DNA of 64,000 nt. Source: Bradyrhizobium sp. WBAH42 (GTDB lineage: Bacteria; Pseudomonadota; Alphaproteobacteria; Rhizobiales; Xanthobacteraceae). The notes beneath the pieces were generated by a model that was not told where the DNA came from, did no database searches, and saw only the letters and a list, made by a program, of their open reading frames with translations. The stretch lies in the NCBI RefSeq assembly GCF_024585265.1, contig NZ_CP036533.1, forward strand, positions 8,131,001 to 8,195,000, written 5' to 3'. Positions 30,445 through 38,952 of the stretch are shown in pieces. The position numbers were made by a program, and so were the translations under genes. Every line of letters starts with the position of its first letter. Position 1 is the first letter of the stretch.

Positions 30445-30959
30445 CTCATCTAAGTTAGCATTACAGTTGCATTTTTCGTCTCTGAGGTGAGCGCGGCGAG
30501 CGTCGGCCTGGTGAGCTCGCCTCCAGAGGATGCGAGAACACGGTCGATCGAGATGCGCCGTTGAGCGAGCTTGATAGCGATGCGACGGATTTCCTGGATC
30601 GACCAGCGGATCAGGAACGATGTTTGGTGCGCCGTCGTCGCGTTTTTTTGAGCGCTGGCTCAGCATTGGCCCGATGACGGATGACGGCCATCATGGCGAA
30701 GGCCAGCATGACGAGTGAGACATGGCGATGCCAGCCATGCCAGGAGCGGCTTTCGTTGTGATCAAGGCCGAGCTCGTTCTTGGCGGTTTCGAAGCTGTCC
30801 TCGATGGGCTAGCGATGGCCTTCTACCGACACCAGCTTCTGCATGGAGGTGCCCTTGGGGCACCAACTGGAGAAGAAGGCCAAGCTGCCGTAGGCGATGT
30901 TGCGGCGGATCCGAAGACCCCGCGTCCATTCCCTGGCAAGGTCGTCGTTGTATTCACTG
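30445..30959 (-). pseudogene. IS701-family transposase, C-terminal remnant
   Basis: Minus-strand pieces read 'LAFFSSWCPKGTSMQKLVSV', then 'PIEDSFETAKNELGLDHNES' and 'RSWHGWHRHVSLVMLAFAMM', then 'LIRWSIQEIRRIAIKLAQRR' and 'RRAHQADARRAHLR'. This order is typical of IS701-group DDE transposases. The Trp expected before 'PIEDSF' is a TAG stop, and frameshifts occur near 30660 and 30530. The 5' part is cut by the IS3-type block that starts at 30960. Confidence 0.8.
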
Positions 30960-31143
30960 TGACCTGCCACTGCGTATTTCCTCCAGAAGGAGTTAGAGTC
31001 CGGCCCGAAGAAGAACGGACAGATGAAGCGAGCAAGGTTCACGGAAGAGCAGATTATCGCGGTATTGAAGGAGCATGAGGCTGGGGCGAAGACAGCCGAC
31101 CTGGCTCGCAAGCACGGTGTTTCCGAGGCGACGATCTACAAAG
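30960..31143 (+). repeat. 184-bp IS3-type left end, copy 1 (direct repeat with 48427-48610)
   Basis: It begins TGACCTGCCACTGCG, a typical IS3/IS407-group terminal sequence, and includes the first 40 codons of orfA from the ATG at 31023 (MKRARFTEEQIIAVLKEHEA, then GAKTADLARKHGVSEATIYK). It stops at ATCTACAAAG. Copy 2 has the same length, both end points and one difference (aagaacgg here, aaggacgg there). Copy 1 is fused to an IS5-type C-terminus. Confidence 0.9.
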
Positions 31144-31380
31144 CGCGAGCTGCGCCGCCGCTCCGCCATCGAACCCATCATCGGACACCTGAAGGCCGAT
31201 GGTCACCTCGGCCGCTGCTACCTCAAAGGCCGCGCCGGCGATGCGGCTAACGTCATCCTCTCAGCCGTCGGCCACAACTTCCGCCGCATCCTCGCCTGGC
31301 TCAGAGAACTCTTGTGCCTCATCCTGCTCCAGCTATGGCGCACGTTCGGCCGTCCCGCCCCGCTCAATTCGCCTTCTTAA
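31144..31380 (+). pseudogene. IS5-type transposase, C-terminal fragment
   Basis: Fused directly to the IS3-type block. The frame reads 'RRRSAIEPIIGHLKADGHLG' followed by 'RCYLKGRAGDAANVILSAVG' and 'HNFRRILAWLREL', the C-terminus of IS5/IS1182-like transposases with the catalytic Glu in 'AIEPIIGH'. It ends with a natural stop at 31380. The N-terminal and central parts are absent. Confidence 0.75.
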
Positions 31381-32257
31381 CGGACGACTACCTTCACCGG
31401 ACGATCGGCTGGTGAGATGTCTCGCAGCGAGCGGCGTGTGGTAGCGAACAATGGATGCTGCCGATCAACCGATCAATTTAAATGATGAACCCGCCACTCA
31501 TCCGGACTCGGCTCCGCGCACTCCCACCAAATCAGGACAACGTGCTCTGTCGTACGGCCGCTCGCCGAAAACCGCACTATGAATCCTCTGTCCTCTGCTC
31601 CTTACGTCAGCTTGTCGCCGCCAAATGAGAGCACGTCGGGAAAATTTACGTGAGAAAATCCCCGGAGAGGGTTGAACCGCCCGTAACGTCAAGTTGTACG
31701 ATCTCCGAAATGGACAGTCATCGTCGTCCTAGTCCTCCACCAGCGACGGAGTGCAAATGTATCAAGTCCAAGGGAACGCATTAGGCTCCCGCTGCGAACC
31801 ACCATCATCGAGTGTGCCAGGCATCGATAATCCGGGCACGTCGAGTCCTGGCTGCAGCGCCTTGCTTCCGTAAAGCGTGCCTGACCGGACAGGCTCACAC
31901 GTAAATTGTTCGCAGGCTGGCGCTTCATAGCTGCAAGAGGGCGATCGCGCTCAAGCTTGCCATGCGTGACAGTGGATGAGAGCGTACGTTCGCGCCGGTT
32001 GCGCCCGAGTGCTTAGTGCCAAAGGCTACTTGGGAGGTCTGAAGGCCTCAATGAGGAGCTTTGTGAAAAATCGCTCTCCATCCGCGATGAGATATGGAGG
32101 TTGTCATCCGAGAGCCTTTTCGGATGCCGACGCGAAACGCGTCCACGGTACATGTCGCTTCATTCGAAGCTGTTGATGAGGAATGGGACGAACGCCACGG
32201 CGCTCCCTACTGTGCGTACTCAAGGTCATCGACCAATACAATGTTAGGAGGAATGGT
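31381..32257. other. Upstream region of the rtx operon
   Basis: No gene was recognised. This should contain the operon promoter. I found no -24/-12 promoter in the last 300 bases and only a half-match to a tts box (acgtcagcttgtcgcc near 31605-31620). Confidence 0.5.
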
Positions 32258-34735
32258 TTGACAAGACAGCGGTCGTTGCTGACGCCTGGTCCATTATCAT
32301 TATCGCTGGCGGTCAGGAGCCAGATGCAGCTTGATCTCGCGTCTCGCGATGACGAGTTCAAGGAGGTGACCGCCTGCATGAGGCGGCTGATGCTCAACTT
32401 GCTGGGAAACAGTGAGGAATATTCGGTGGTGCCTATTCAAGGAGGCGGCTCCTTTGCAATGGAGGCGGCCCTCTCCTCATTTGTGTCCCGAGCCCACAGG
32501 CCGCTCGTTTGCGTGAACGGCATCTATGGCGAGCGCATTCTTCAAATTTTGCGGCTGTGGGGTATCGAAGCACTGAAGCTCGTTAAGCGCGCGACGGATC
32601 CGTTGGATCCGGAAGAGATCAGCGAGTATCTGAGCCGAAATCCTGGCATTACGCACCTGTGTTTCGTGCATTGTGAGACGACAACCGGAATCGTCAATCC
32701 GCTGGACGAGATCGTGGAGGTGGCGAGGCAACGTGGCGTAAAGACTATCATCGATGGGATGAGTTCGTTCGGCGCCCTCAATATCGATCTGAGCCAGCGT
32801 GGACCTGACGTACTGGTCACGTCGAGCAACAAGTGCATAGAAGGGCCCCCGGGAGTAGCGTTCGTCATCGCCTCGCGCGAGCTACTGGAGAATGTGACTC
32901 AAGAACCGAGATCGTTTGTGCTCGATGTGAGAGATCAATGGCGCTCGCTCGAGCGCACGGGTGAGTGGCGGTCGACCCCTCCAACCCACGTCGTTCAGGC
33001 AACGACAATGGCTTTGAAGATTCTGCACGAGGAAGGCATCGATGCCAGGCGCTTCAGGTACGAGAAGGTCAGAAACGACCTCATCAAGGAACTCGAAGGG
33101 ATAGTGGCTCCGTTGTTGTCCCCCGAGTTGCAGTCCCCGGTCTGTGTTGCGTTCAGTGCGCCGCCCGGAATAGTGGACCAGCCAGGATTCGATGGGCTGT
33201 ATCGCCACTTGGCGGCCCATAACCTTTACGTCTACTCGAAGCTGCATCTTGCGACGCGGAGCTTTCGGGTCGGTTGCATTGGGGAAATCCAATCCAGCTG
33301 GATTGAGCAGTTGGGATGCGCCTTTCGTACATATTTCCGCTCCGGTCAGGCTCGGTCAGCAAGGCCGGCGTCGGGCCAAGAGGCATATGGGGCGCGCGTA
33401 AAGATGCCGGCTCAAGCAGCTGGGGACCGGCAGCTGCGGCATTCCGCCGAGACCGCTGTTCTGCATGCGGGCTATCGACGCGACCCGGTGACAAAAGCCG
33501 TCGCAGTGCCGATTTACCAGAACACAGCTTATGAACTCGATGGCGATCTAAATCACATCGCTGACGTCTACAACGTCAAAGCGGATGGGTTCACCTACAC
33601 GAGGATTATCAATCCGACGACTCGCGCGCTGGAGAAGCGCTACGCCGCGGTCGATATGGGCAGCGACTCGCTCGCCGTTGCGTCAGGTCAAGCGGCAACG
33701 TTCCTTGCAATCGTCAACCTTTCAAGTGGCGAAGTAGGGGACAATATCGTTGCCTCTCCTTATCTATATGGCAATACCTGGAACCTGCTCCACAACACCT
33801 TAAAGCGTTTGGGAATCAGCGTGAGGACAGCAGATCCTCGAAGGCCCGAGACGTTCGAACGTGCCATTGATGATCGCACGATTTGCCTGTTCGGAGAGGT
33901 AATTTCGAATCCCTGTCTGATTCCGCTCCCCGTCAAACAGCTGGCGGAAATCGGCCGAAGGTACGGCGTGCCTCTGGTCGTAGACAATACGACGACGCCG
34001 CTGGTATGTCGGCCGTCAGACCTGGGCGCTGCAATTACGACGTACTCTGCAACAAAATATATATCCGGTCATGGCACGACGCTCGGCGGACTAATCGTTG
34101 ACAGCGGCAAATTTAGCTATCGGGGAGCCTCCCGCTTTCCCTTGTTCAACGGTCCCGACGAAGCGCATGGCGGAATTGTCTGGCAGAACGCTGTGCGCGA
34201 TGTCGATGATCTAGGAAAGAGCGAGTTTCTCCTCAAGGCTCGCATGACCTGGTTGCGCGATACGGGTGCAGCCATCGCCCCGTTTGCGAGCTTTCAACTG
34301 ATCCAAGGGCTTGAAACGCTGCCGGTTCGCATGAAGCAGCACTGCGCGAATGCCAGGATCGTCGCCGGCGTTCTAAAGGAGCATCCTAAAGTGCGTCGCG
34401 TCTTCTACCCGGGCCTCTTTGAGGGCGCCGATCGGGAAATCGTCGATCAGACACTCAACACCGCATACGGACATGGGGCGATGGTCATGTTCGAAGTGGA
34501 AGACGAACTGGCCGGGCGCAAGTTCATCCAGAACGTTGACTTGATGTATCACGTTTCCAATGTGGGAGATGCCCGCACGCTCGTGACTCATCCTGTCTCG
34601 ACGACCCACACCACTGTCCCGCGGGAAAAGCGCGAAGCCGCCGGCATATTTGGGGGCTCAATCCGGCTTTGTGTCGGCATCGAAGATGTTAACGACATCG
34701 TGCGCGATCTGGACAAGGCGCTTTCCGCAATCTGA
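32258..34735 (+). CDS. rtxA: RtxA: fused class V aminotransferase and O-acetylhomoserine sulfhydrylase-like protein
   Basis: 825 residues. The TTG at 32258 is chosen because AGGAGG lies six bases upstream and the protein then begins 'LTRQRSLLTPGPLSLSLAV' (initiator Met for Leu), the normal start of class V aminotransferases. Residues about 1-370 are the aminotransferase domain with PLP lysine Lys192 (VTSSNKCIEGPPG). Residues about 400-825 are a Cys/Met-metabolism PLP domain with Lys600 (TYSATKYISGHGTTLGG). In Bradyrhizobium elkanii RtxA the first domain makes serinol from dihydroxyacetone phosphate and the second joins it to a homoserine derivative to form dihydrorhizobitoxine. It is the first gene of an operon; both lysines are present, so both halves look active. 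Confidence 0.92.
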   Translation: MTRQRSLLTPGPLSLSLAVRSQMQLDLASRDDEFKEVTACMRRLMLNLLGNSEEYSVVPIQGGGSFAMEAALSSFVSRAHRPLVCVNGIYGERILQILRLWGIEALKLVKRATDPLDPEEISEYLSRNPGITHLCFVHCETTTGIVNPLDEIVEVARQRGVKTIIDGMSSFGALNIDLSQRGPDVLVTSSNKCIEGPPGVAFVIASRELLENVTQEPRSFVLDVRDQWRSLERTGEWRSTPPTHVVQATTMALKILHEEGIDARRFRYEKVRNDLIKELEGIVAPLLSPELQSPVCVAFSAPPGIVDQPGFDGLYRHLAAHNLYVYSKLHLATRSFRVGCIGEIQSSWIEQLGCAFRTYFRSGQARSARPASGQEAYGARVKMPAQAAGDRQLRHSAETAVLHAGYRRDPVTKAVAVPIYQNTAYELDGDLNHIADVYNVKADGFTYTRIINPTTRALEKRYAAVDMGSDSLAVASGQAATFLAIVNLSSGEVGDNIVASPYLYGNTWNLLHNTLKRLGISVRTADPRRPETFERAIDDRTICLFGEVISNPCLIPLPVKQLAEIGRRYGVPLVVDNTTTPLVCRPSDLGAAITTYSATKYISGHGTTLGGLIVDSGKFSYRGASRFPLFNGPDEAHGGIVWQNAVRDVDDLGKSEFLLKARMTWLRDTGAAIAPFASFQLIQGLETLPVRMKQHCANARIVAGVLKEHPKVRRVFYPGLFEGADREIVDQTLNTAYGHGAMVMFEVEDELAGRKFIQNVDLMYHVSNVGDARTLVTHPVSTTHTTVPREKREAAGIFGGSIRLCVGIEDVNDIVRDLDKALSAI

Positions 34736-34766
34736 CAACCTGCAAGGCGATCAGGAAGAGGTTCTC

Positions 34767-35825
34767 ATGAATCAGGCAGACGCTTGGAAACTGAGGTCAT
34801 CACGCTATGAGGCCGTTCAATTCAGTCGGGAGATCAATAAGCAGCTTTCGGAGCTAAGGCCGGACAACATCACTGGGGCCGCCTACATCGTGAAAGATTA
34901 CGCTGTCATCACAGCGTGCACGCTTGCGACCGTGTCTGTCTCGTGGTGGTTCTACCCGCTGGCCGTTCTCCTGATCGGTGCCTATCAACGCGGATTGACA
35001 ACCATCGCTCACGATGCGGCTCACCGCACGCTCGCGAAGAACACGACTTGGAATTATGTCCTGGGTATTCTGTTCGCTTCCTATCCCTTGTTCCAGCGCC
35101 ACTGGGCCTACCGGATCTCACATGTCTACTTGCATCATCCCTATCTCGGTGACCCGGACAAGGATCCAGACCTGAAGTTTTTCCTGGCCAGCGGCGTCTA
35201 CGATGTGCAGCCTCCAGAGAGATATACTTTCAACATCATCTGGAAGCCGATCTTCGGCGGCGCGACAGTAGCGTATCTGAAATATCTTTGGACTAATCGG
35301 TTTTCGATCGAAGAGACCGAAGATCAGAGCCGCTCAGGCATACTTGTCGACAGGTATGGCTTCTATCTGTTCTGGTTCAGCATCCTGGCCGGGTCATATG
35401 CTCTTGGTCTGCTACATATCGTCGTCCTGTTTTGGATCGTGCCCTATCTCACCACGTTTCAGGTCCTCGGCTGGTTTATCGAACTCGCTGAGCATTCACC
35501 CATGTGCGAAACAGAGACGCAGAACGTCTATCTTACGAGGAATCGGAAAGGAAGCTTCGTCGAACGAGCCATTCTGGGACAGAATCTGGATGAGTACCAC
35601 CTTGAGCATCACCTTTCACCCGGTATCCCGTTTTGGCTGTTGCGTAAGGCGCAGAAAATCCGAATGCAGGATCCAAGCTACGCGAAGGTCGCCGCCACCT
35701 GGGGCGGGCTCTTTGTCAAGGGACCTCAAGGTCAGCCTAGCGTCATAACTCAGTTGAAAGAGCGTAATCGGCGGCTGTATGAGCAGTCCGTTGCCGAGGT
35801 TCGCACGCGAGGCACGGTGGCGTGA
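34767..35825 (+). CDS. rtxC: RtxC: dihydrorhizobitoxine desaturase
   Basis: 352 residues, ATG at 34767 with AGGAAGAGG upstream, 31 bp after rtxA. It is a membrane fatty-acid-desaturase-type di-iron enzyme with all histidine boxes: 'IAHDAAHRT', 'SHVYLHHPYLG' and 'EYHLEHHL'. Hydrophobic spans lie near residues 45-80, 95-110 and 200-245. RtxC introduces the vinyl double bond that turns dihydrorhizobitoxine into rhizobitoxine, an inhibitor of ACC synthase (plant ethylene formation) and cystathionine beta-lyase. The stop overlaps the GTG start of the next gene by four bases (GTGA), so translation is probably coupled. Confidence 0.92.
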   Translation: MNQADAWKLRSSRYEAVQFSREINKQLSELRPDNITGAAYIVKDYAVITACTLATVSVSWWFYPLAVLLIGAYQRGLTTIAHDAAHRTLAKNTTWNYVLGILFASYPLFQRHWAYRISHVYLHHPYLGDPDKDPDLKFFLASGVYDVQPPERYTFNIIWKPIFGGATVAYLKYLWTNRFSIEETEDQSRSGILVDRYGFYLFWFSILAGSYALGLLHIVVLFWIVPYLTTFQVLGWFIELAEHSPMCETETQNVYLTRNRKGSFVERAILGQNLDEYHLEHHLSPGIPFWLLRKAQKIRMQDPSYAKVAATWGGLFVKGPQGQPSVITQLKERNRRLYEQSVAEVRTRGTVA

Positions 35826-36637
35826 GGTTGCAACAGCCCGAGCGCACCCAAGCCGTTGTCGCCGTCACTTCGAACCGTCTTCTGGTCGATGGTGTGCATC
35901 GCGACTGGTTACGGCGCAAGTACGTGCAGGCACTCCATCGTCATGCGGGAGTGGCTTGTGTCATATTGCCGACCGTCGACGCGGAAGATGCTATGGAGGG
36001 GGTCTTCCCGGCCATCATGCGCCGGCTGGACGGTCTGGTCTTGACAGGCGATGAATCGAACGTGGACCCCGCAGTCCTGTCAGCGCCCGCGTCCTTGGAT
36101 CCTGATCGGCAGGATGTTGAGCCTGGGATCCTTGACCGTCCCCGGGACAGGCTCTCTGCCGTGGCCATAGAGAGCGCCATCGTCCTCGGAATGCCTATTC
36201 TGGGCATCTGCCGTGGGCTTCAGGAACTCAACGTCTATTTCGGCGGAACACTCCGCCCATCGCTTACGGAGTGGAGCCGAGAAAGCGGCGCCATGCATGC
36301 CGAGAAGCCAGATCGTCCCAGGGACCGTCAGTACGATGCCGCGCACCGCGTCAGGATATCATCCGATGGCGCACTCTTGCCAATCGCGCGAACGATCGAA
36401 GCGCAGGTCAACTCGCTGCACAATCAAGGCATCGAGGTGCTTGCCCCAGCGCTGAGGCGCGAGGCGTGGGCGCCTGACGGTCTGGTCGAGGCAGCGTCAG
36501 TGATTGGCGCTCCGACGCTGCAAATCGGTGTGCAATGGCACCCCGAATGGCACGTCTCAACCGACTTCCTCAGCAAGCAACTGTTCAAAGCATTTGGAGA
36601 GGCGTGTGTTGGGTACTGCCGGACTAAGAAGGGTTAG
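35822..36637 (+). CDS. rtxD: RtxD: class I glutamine amidotransferase-like hydrolase (C26)
   Basis: 271 residues, GTG start overlapping the rtxC stop. The class I amidotransferase triad is present: Cys130 in 'LGICRGLQELN', and His240 with Glu242 in 'VQWHPEW'. The closest type is the gamma-glutamyl hydrolase PuuD/peptidase C26 group ('SLHNQGIEVLAP'). Together with the glutamine-synthetase-like gene rtxG, this suggests a gamma-glutamylation and deglutamylation step that masks and frees an amine, as in the Puu putrescine pathway. That role is an inference; known rtx work ties the gene to the operon, not to a proven reaction. Confidence 0.85.
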   Translation: MRLQQPERTQAVVAVTSNRLLVDGVHRDWLRRKYVQALHRHAGVACVILPTVDAEDAMEGVFPAIMRRLDGLVLTGDESNVDPAVLSAPASLDPDRQDVEPGILDRPRDRLSAVAIESAIVLGMPILGICRGLQELNVYFGGTLRPSLTEWSRESGAMHAEKPDRPRDRQYDAAHRVRISSDGALLPIARTIEAQVNSLHNQGIEVLAPALRREAWAPDGLVEAASVIGAPTLQIGVQWHPEWHVSTDFLSKQLFKAFGEACVGYCRTKKG

Positions 36638-36646
36638 AGGCAGATC

Positions 36647-37669
36647 GTGATCTTGCAAACTAAACGTGGCCCGCGCGAGCCGAAAGGTCCGTCCTCCGAA
36701 TCCGACGCGCGCGCCGGGGCTTCTGAGAGCTCCGCCCGGCTTGGCGGGGACAAAAAGGGTGGACGATTGACGAGTGGCTTCGCTCTAGGAGTGTTCTTTG
36801 TGGCGCTTTATGTCGTTCTGAGCGCGGCAGGGGAGGTTTATGCGGCATCGTATTTTCAGAAAGCGGATGTGTTCGTGGCGCTCCTGCTGTCTTTCGCGGT
36901 GGTTTGTATAACGTTCAACTTGTTGGCTCGCCATGAGCGAGGCGAAGCACGAGCCGGAAAATGGTCGCTCCTGGTCTTTGCCGCACTCAACGTCGTGACT
37001 GCGATCAGCTGGATCGGCCTATTTATAGGACTGAAATACGCTGAACCTGCGATCGTGGCCGCTTTCATGGTGGCGTTGGGGCCTGCCGCAACAGTGTGGT
37101 TGAACGCCCTGATCAGGCGCAGGGGCGCCCCGCCAACATCCGATATTGTCGTGAGCGCCGCGATTGCGACGATCGGGACTTACATGATTTGGATCTCGGC
37201 CAGCGGCAATGCGGGCGTGGAGTGGGGGGCCCGATCGTCCTTTGGCATCGTCTTGGCCATCGTGGCCGGCCTATCGCTCGCCCTCACGAATATACTTGTC
37301 AAGGTGCTGTTCGACCGCGGGTTTTCCGGCCGACAGGTCCTGGCGCATCGTTTTTATGGAACCATTCTGTTGCTGCTGGGGCTGGTCGACCATTCATCTA
37401 TCGTGCCCGAGATCTCGCAGCATTGGTTTGCGATCGCAGCAATTGGGCTGTCGACGATCGTTTTGCCTTTGCTGTTGATTCAGCAGGGCATTCGCCGCGT
37501 AGAGCCCTTCACCGTCAACATGGTCCTGTCCACCGCCCCCATCGTCACCTTCCTGTTCCAGTACTTCGATTCTCGCATCGTGCCTTCGTCACATACGTTC
37601 GTTGGAAATGTCCTCATTACGGCTATCGCTGTTAGCAACATCTACTTGCAGTATCGGAGATCCGCATGA
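36647..37669 (+). CDS. rtxE: RtxE: EamA/DMT-family membrane exporter
   Basis: 340 residues, GTG start with GAGGCAG upstream, nine bases after rtxD. A polar N-terminus of about 40 residues precedes roughly ten hydrophobic spans in two halves, the usual drug/metabolite transporter layout. The most likely role is export of rhizobitoxine or an intermediate across the inner membrane, inferred from the operon. The last codons overlap the start of rtxF (ATGA). Confidence 0.85.
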   Translation: MILQTKRGPREPKGPSSESDARAGASESSARLGGDKKGGRLTSGFALGVFFVALYVVLSAAGEVYAASYFQKADVFVALLLSFAVVCITFNLLARHERGEARAGKWSLLVFAALNVVTAISWIGLFIGLKYAEPAIVAAFMVALGPAATVWLNALIRRRGAPPTSDIVVSAAIATIGTYMIWISASGNAGVEWGARSSFGIVLAIVAGLSLALTNILVKVLFDRGFSGRQVLAHRFYGTILLLLGLVDHSSIVPEISQHWFAIAAIGLSTIVLPLLLIQQGIRRVEPFTVNMVLSTAPIVTFLFQYFDSRIVPSSHTFVGNVLITAIAVSNIYLQYRRSA

Positions 37670-38952
37670 AAGAACGGAAATGTGTAGTCGTGGACGCATA
37701 CTCTACCGGCCGCTACCTACCCGAAGAATTCAAGCGCTATGGAATTCGGACCGTGCATGCGATGTCGGCCGCACGGATTCCACCCATATTCCAAGCGCAT
37801 TTCAATGCGGATCTGTACGATGAACTCATTCGCCCCGGCGAGCGCATGGGGTATGATGAAATCGTTGAATATCATCTTCAGGCTCTGCAGGGCAGAGAAG
37901 TTGAGTTCGTTATCGCGGGTTGCGAGTCTGGAGTCGAACTCGCCGATTCGTTGTCCGAGCGGCTGGGCTTACCTTCAAACGGGACCGCCCTATCGGCTGC
38001 TCGGCGTGACAAAGCACGATTGTCTTGCGCGCTGACCTATGCCGGTGTGCGATCGATCAGACAAGTCGTGTCTGACAATGCTGCAGAGATCGCAAGCTGG
38101 AGGCGCGAAGCGAAGTTCGACGAGATCGTGATCAAACCTCTGAACAGCACGGGCACCGAGGATGTATTCTTTTGCTCGACAGAGTCCGATATTCAGCGTG
38201 CTCTAAGCGCGATTGTTGGGAAGACGAACCGTGTCGGAGCATTGAATCGTTTTGCTCTTGGGCAGGAAAAAATAAACGGTCAACAATACACAGTAAACGC
38301 CGTCTCGATCCACGGAGATGCCTTGGTAACGGAGGCCTGGACCTATGACACCGTTCCTATCGAGGGGGCATCATCCGTCTGCTCACTCGAAAGATTGTTG
38401 GACGGCAGCGAACCAATCGTTCAGGAGCTCTCCGACTACCTGAAACGTGCGTTGCAGGCACTTCAGATCCTCGAGGGACCGGCTCATGCCGAGATCATTG
38501 TCGATCATCGGGGGCCCGTTCTGGTGGACTTCGGGGCGAGGCTTCAAGGGACTATGTCGGCAAAAGCACGAACGATGGCGTTGGGGCATAACCATGTCAC
38601 GCTGACCGCTTGGCGCTACGCAGATCCCGAGGGCTTTGGTGAGTACATGAGGATGCGCGGGCCGTACAAGCGGAACGCGCACGCACTCTGTGTCTCCCTG
38701 ATCTCCGACAGGGGCGGTGTCGTTGCCGGCTACCCGGGACTTCAAGCAATCCGCAAACTCCCGAGCTTTGCGGATGCCATTGCATTCGTTCCAATTGGTG
38801 AAGAGCTGGTTCCGACTATCGATCTGGCGTCGACACCGGGCATCGTCTATCTCGTGAATAGCGACATGAATCAGCTTAATGATGACTATCACAAGTTGCG
38901 AGAAATGCGGATGGATCAGGTGTTCGAATTCGTGGCGCGGGATAGCCAGTGA
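37666..38952 (+). CDS. rtxF: RtxF: ATP-grasp ligase
   Basis: 428 residues, ATG overlapping the rtxE stop by four bases. ATP-grasp features are visible: 'DEIVIKPLNSTGTEDVFF' (ATP-binding Lys and glycine loop) and 'AEIIVDHRGPVLVDFGARLQ' (metal-binding acidic and Arg/Gln residues). ATP-grasp enzymes of this type join a carboxylate to an amine, so it could condense an amino acid with rhizobitoxine or an intermediate, perhaps for self-protection or export. The substrate is not known from sequence. Confidence 0.85.
   Translation: MKERKCVVVDAYSTGRYLPEEFKRYGIRTVHAMSAARIPPIFQAHFNADLYDELIRPGERMGYDEIVEYHLQALQGREVEFVIAGCESGVELADSLSERLGLPSNGTALSAARRDKARLSCALTYAGVRSIRQVVSDNAAEIASWRREAKFDEIVIKPLNSTGTEDVFFCSTESDIQRALSAIVGKTNRVGALNRFALGQEKINGQQYTVNAVSIHGDALVTEAWTYDTVPIEGASSVCSLERLLDGSEPIVQELSDYLKRALQALQILEGPAHAEIIVDHRGPVLVDFGARLQGTMSAKARTMALGHNHVTLTAWRYADPEGFGEYMRMRGPYKRNAHALCVSLISDRGGVVAGYPGLQAIRKLPSFADAIAFVPIGEELVPTIDLASTPGIVYLVNSDMNQLNDDYHKLREMRMDQVFEFVARDSQ

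Noticed and set aside
30960..31380. A functional IS3 or IS5 transposase
   Set aside because: It is a fusion of an IS3 orfA start to an IS5-type C-terminus; neither has a complete catalytic domain.
31605..31634. Half-match to a tts box upstream of the rtx operon (GTCAGCTTGTCG)
   Set aside because: The second half-site (AAGCT) is absent and it lies about 630 bp before rtxA.
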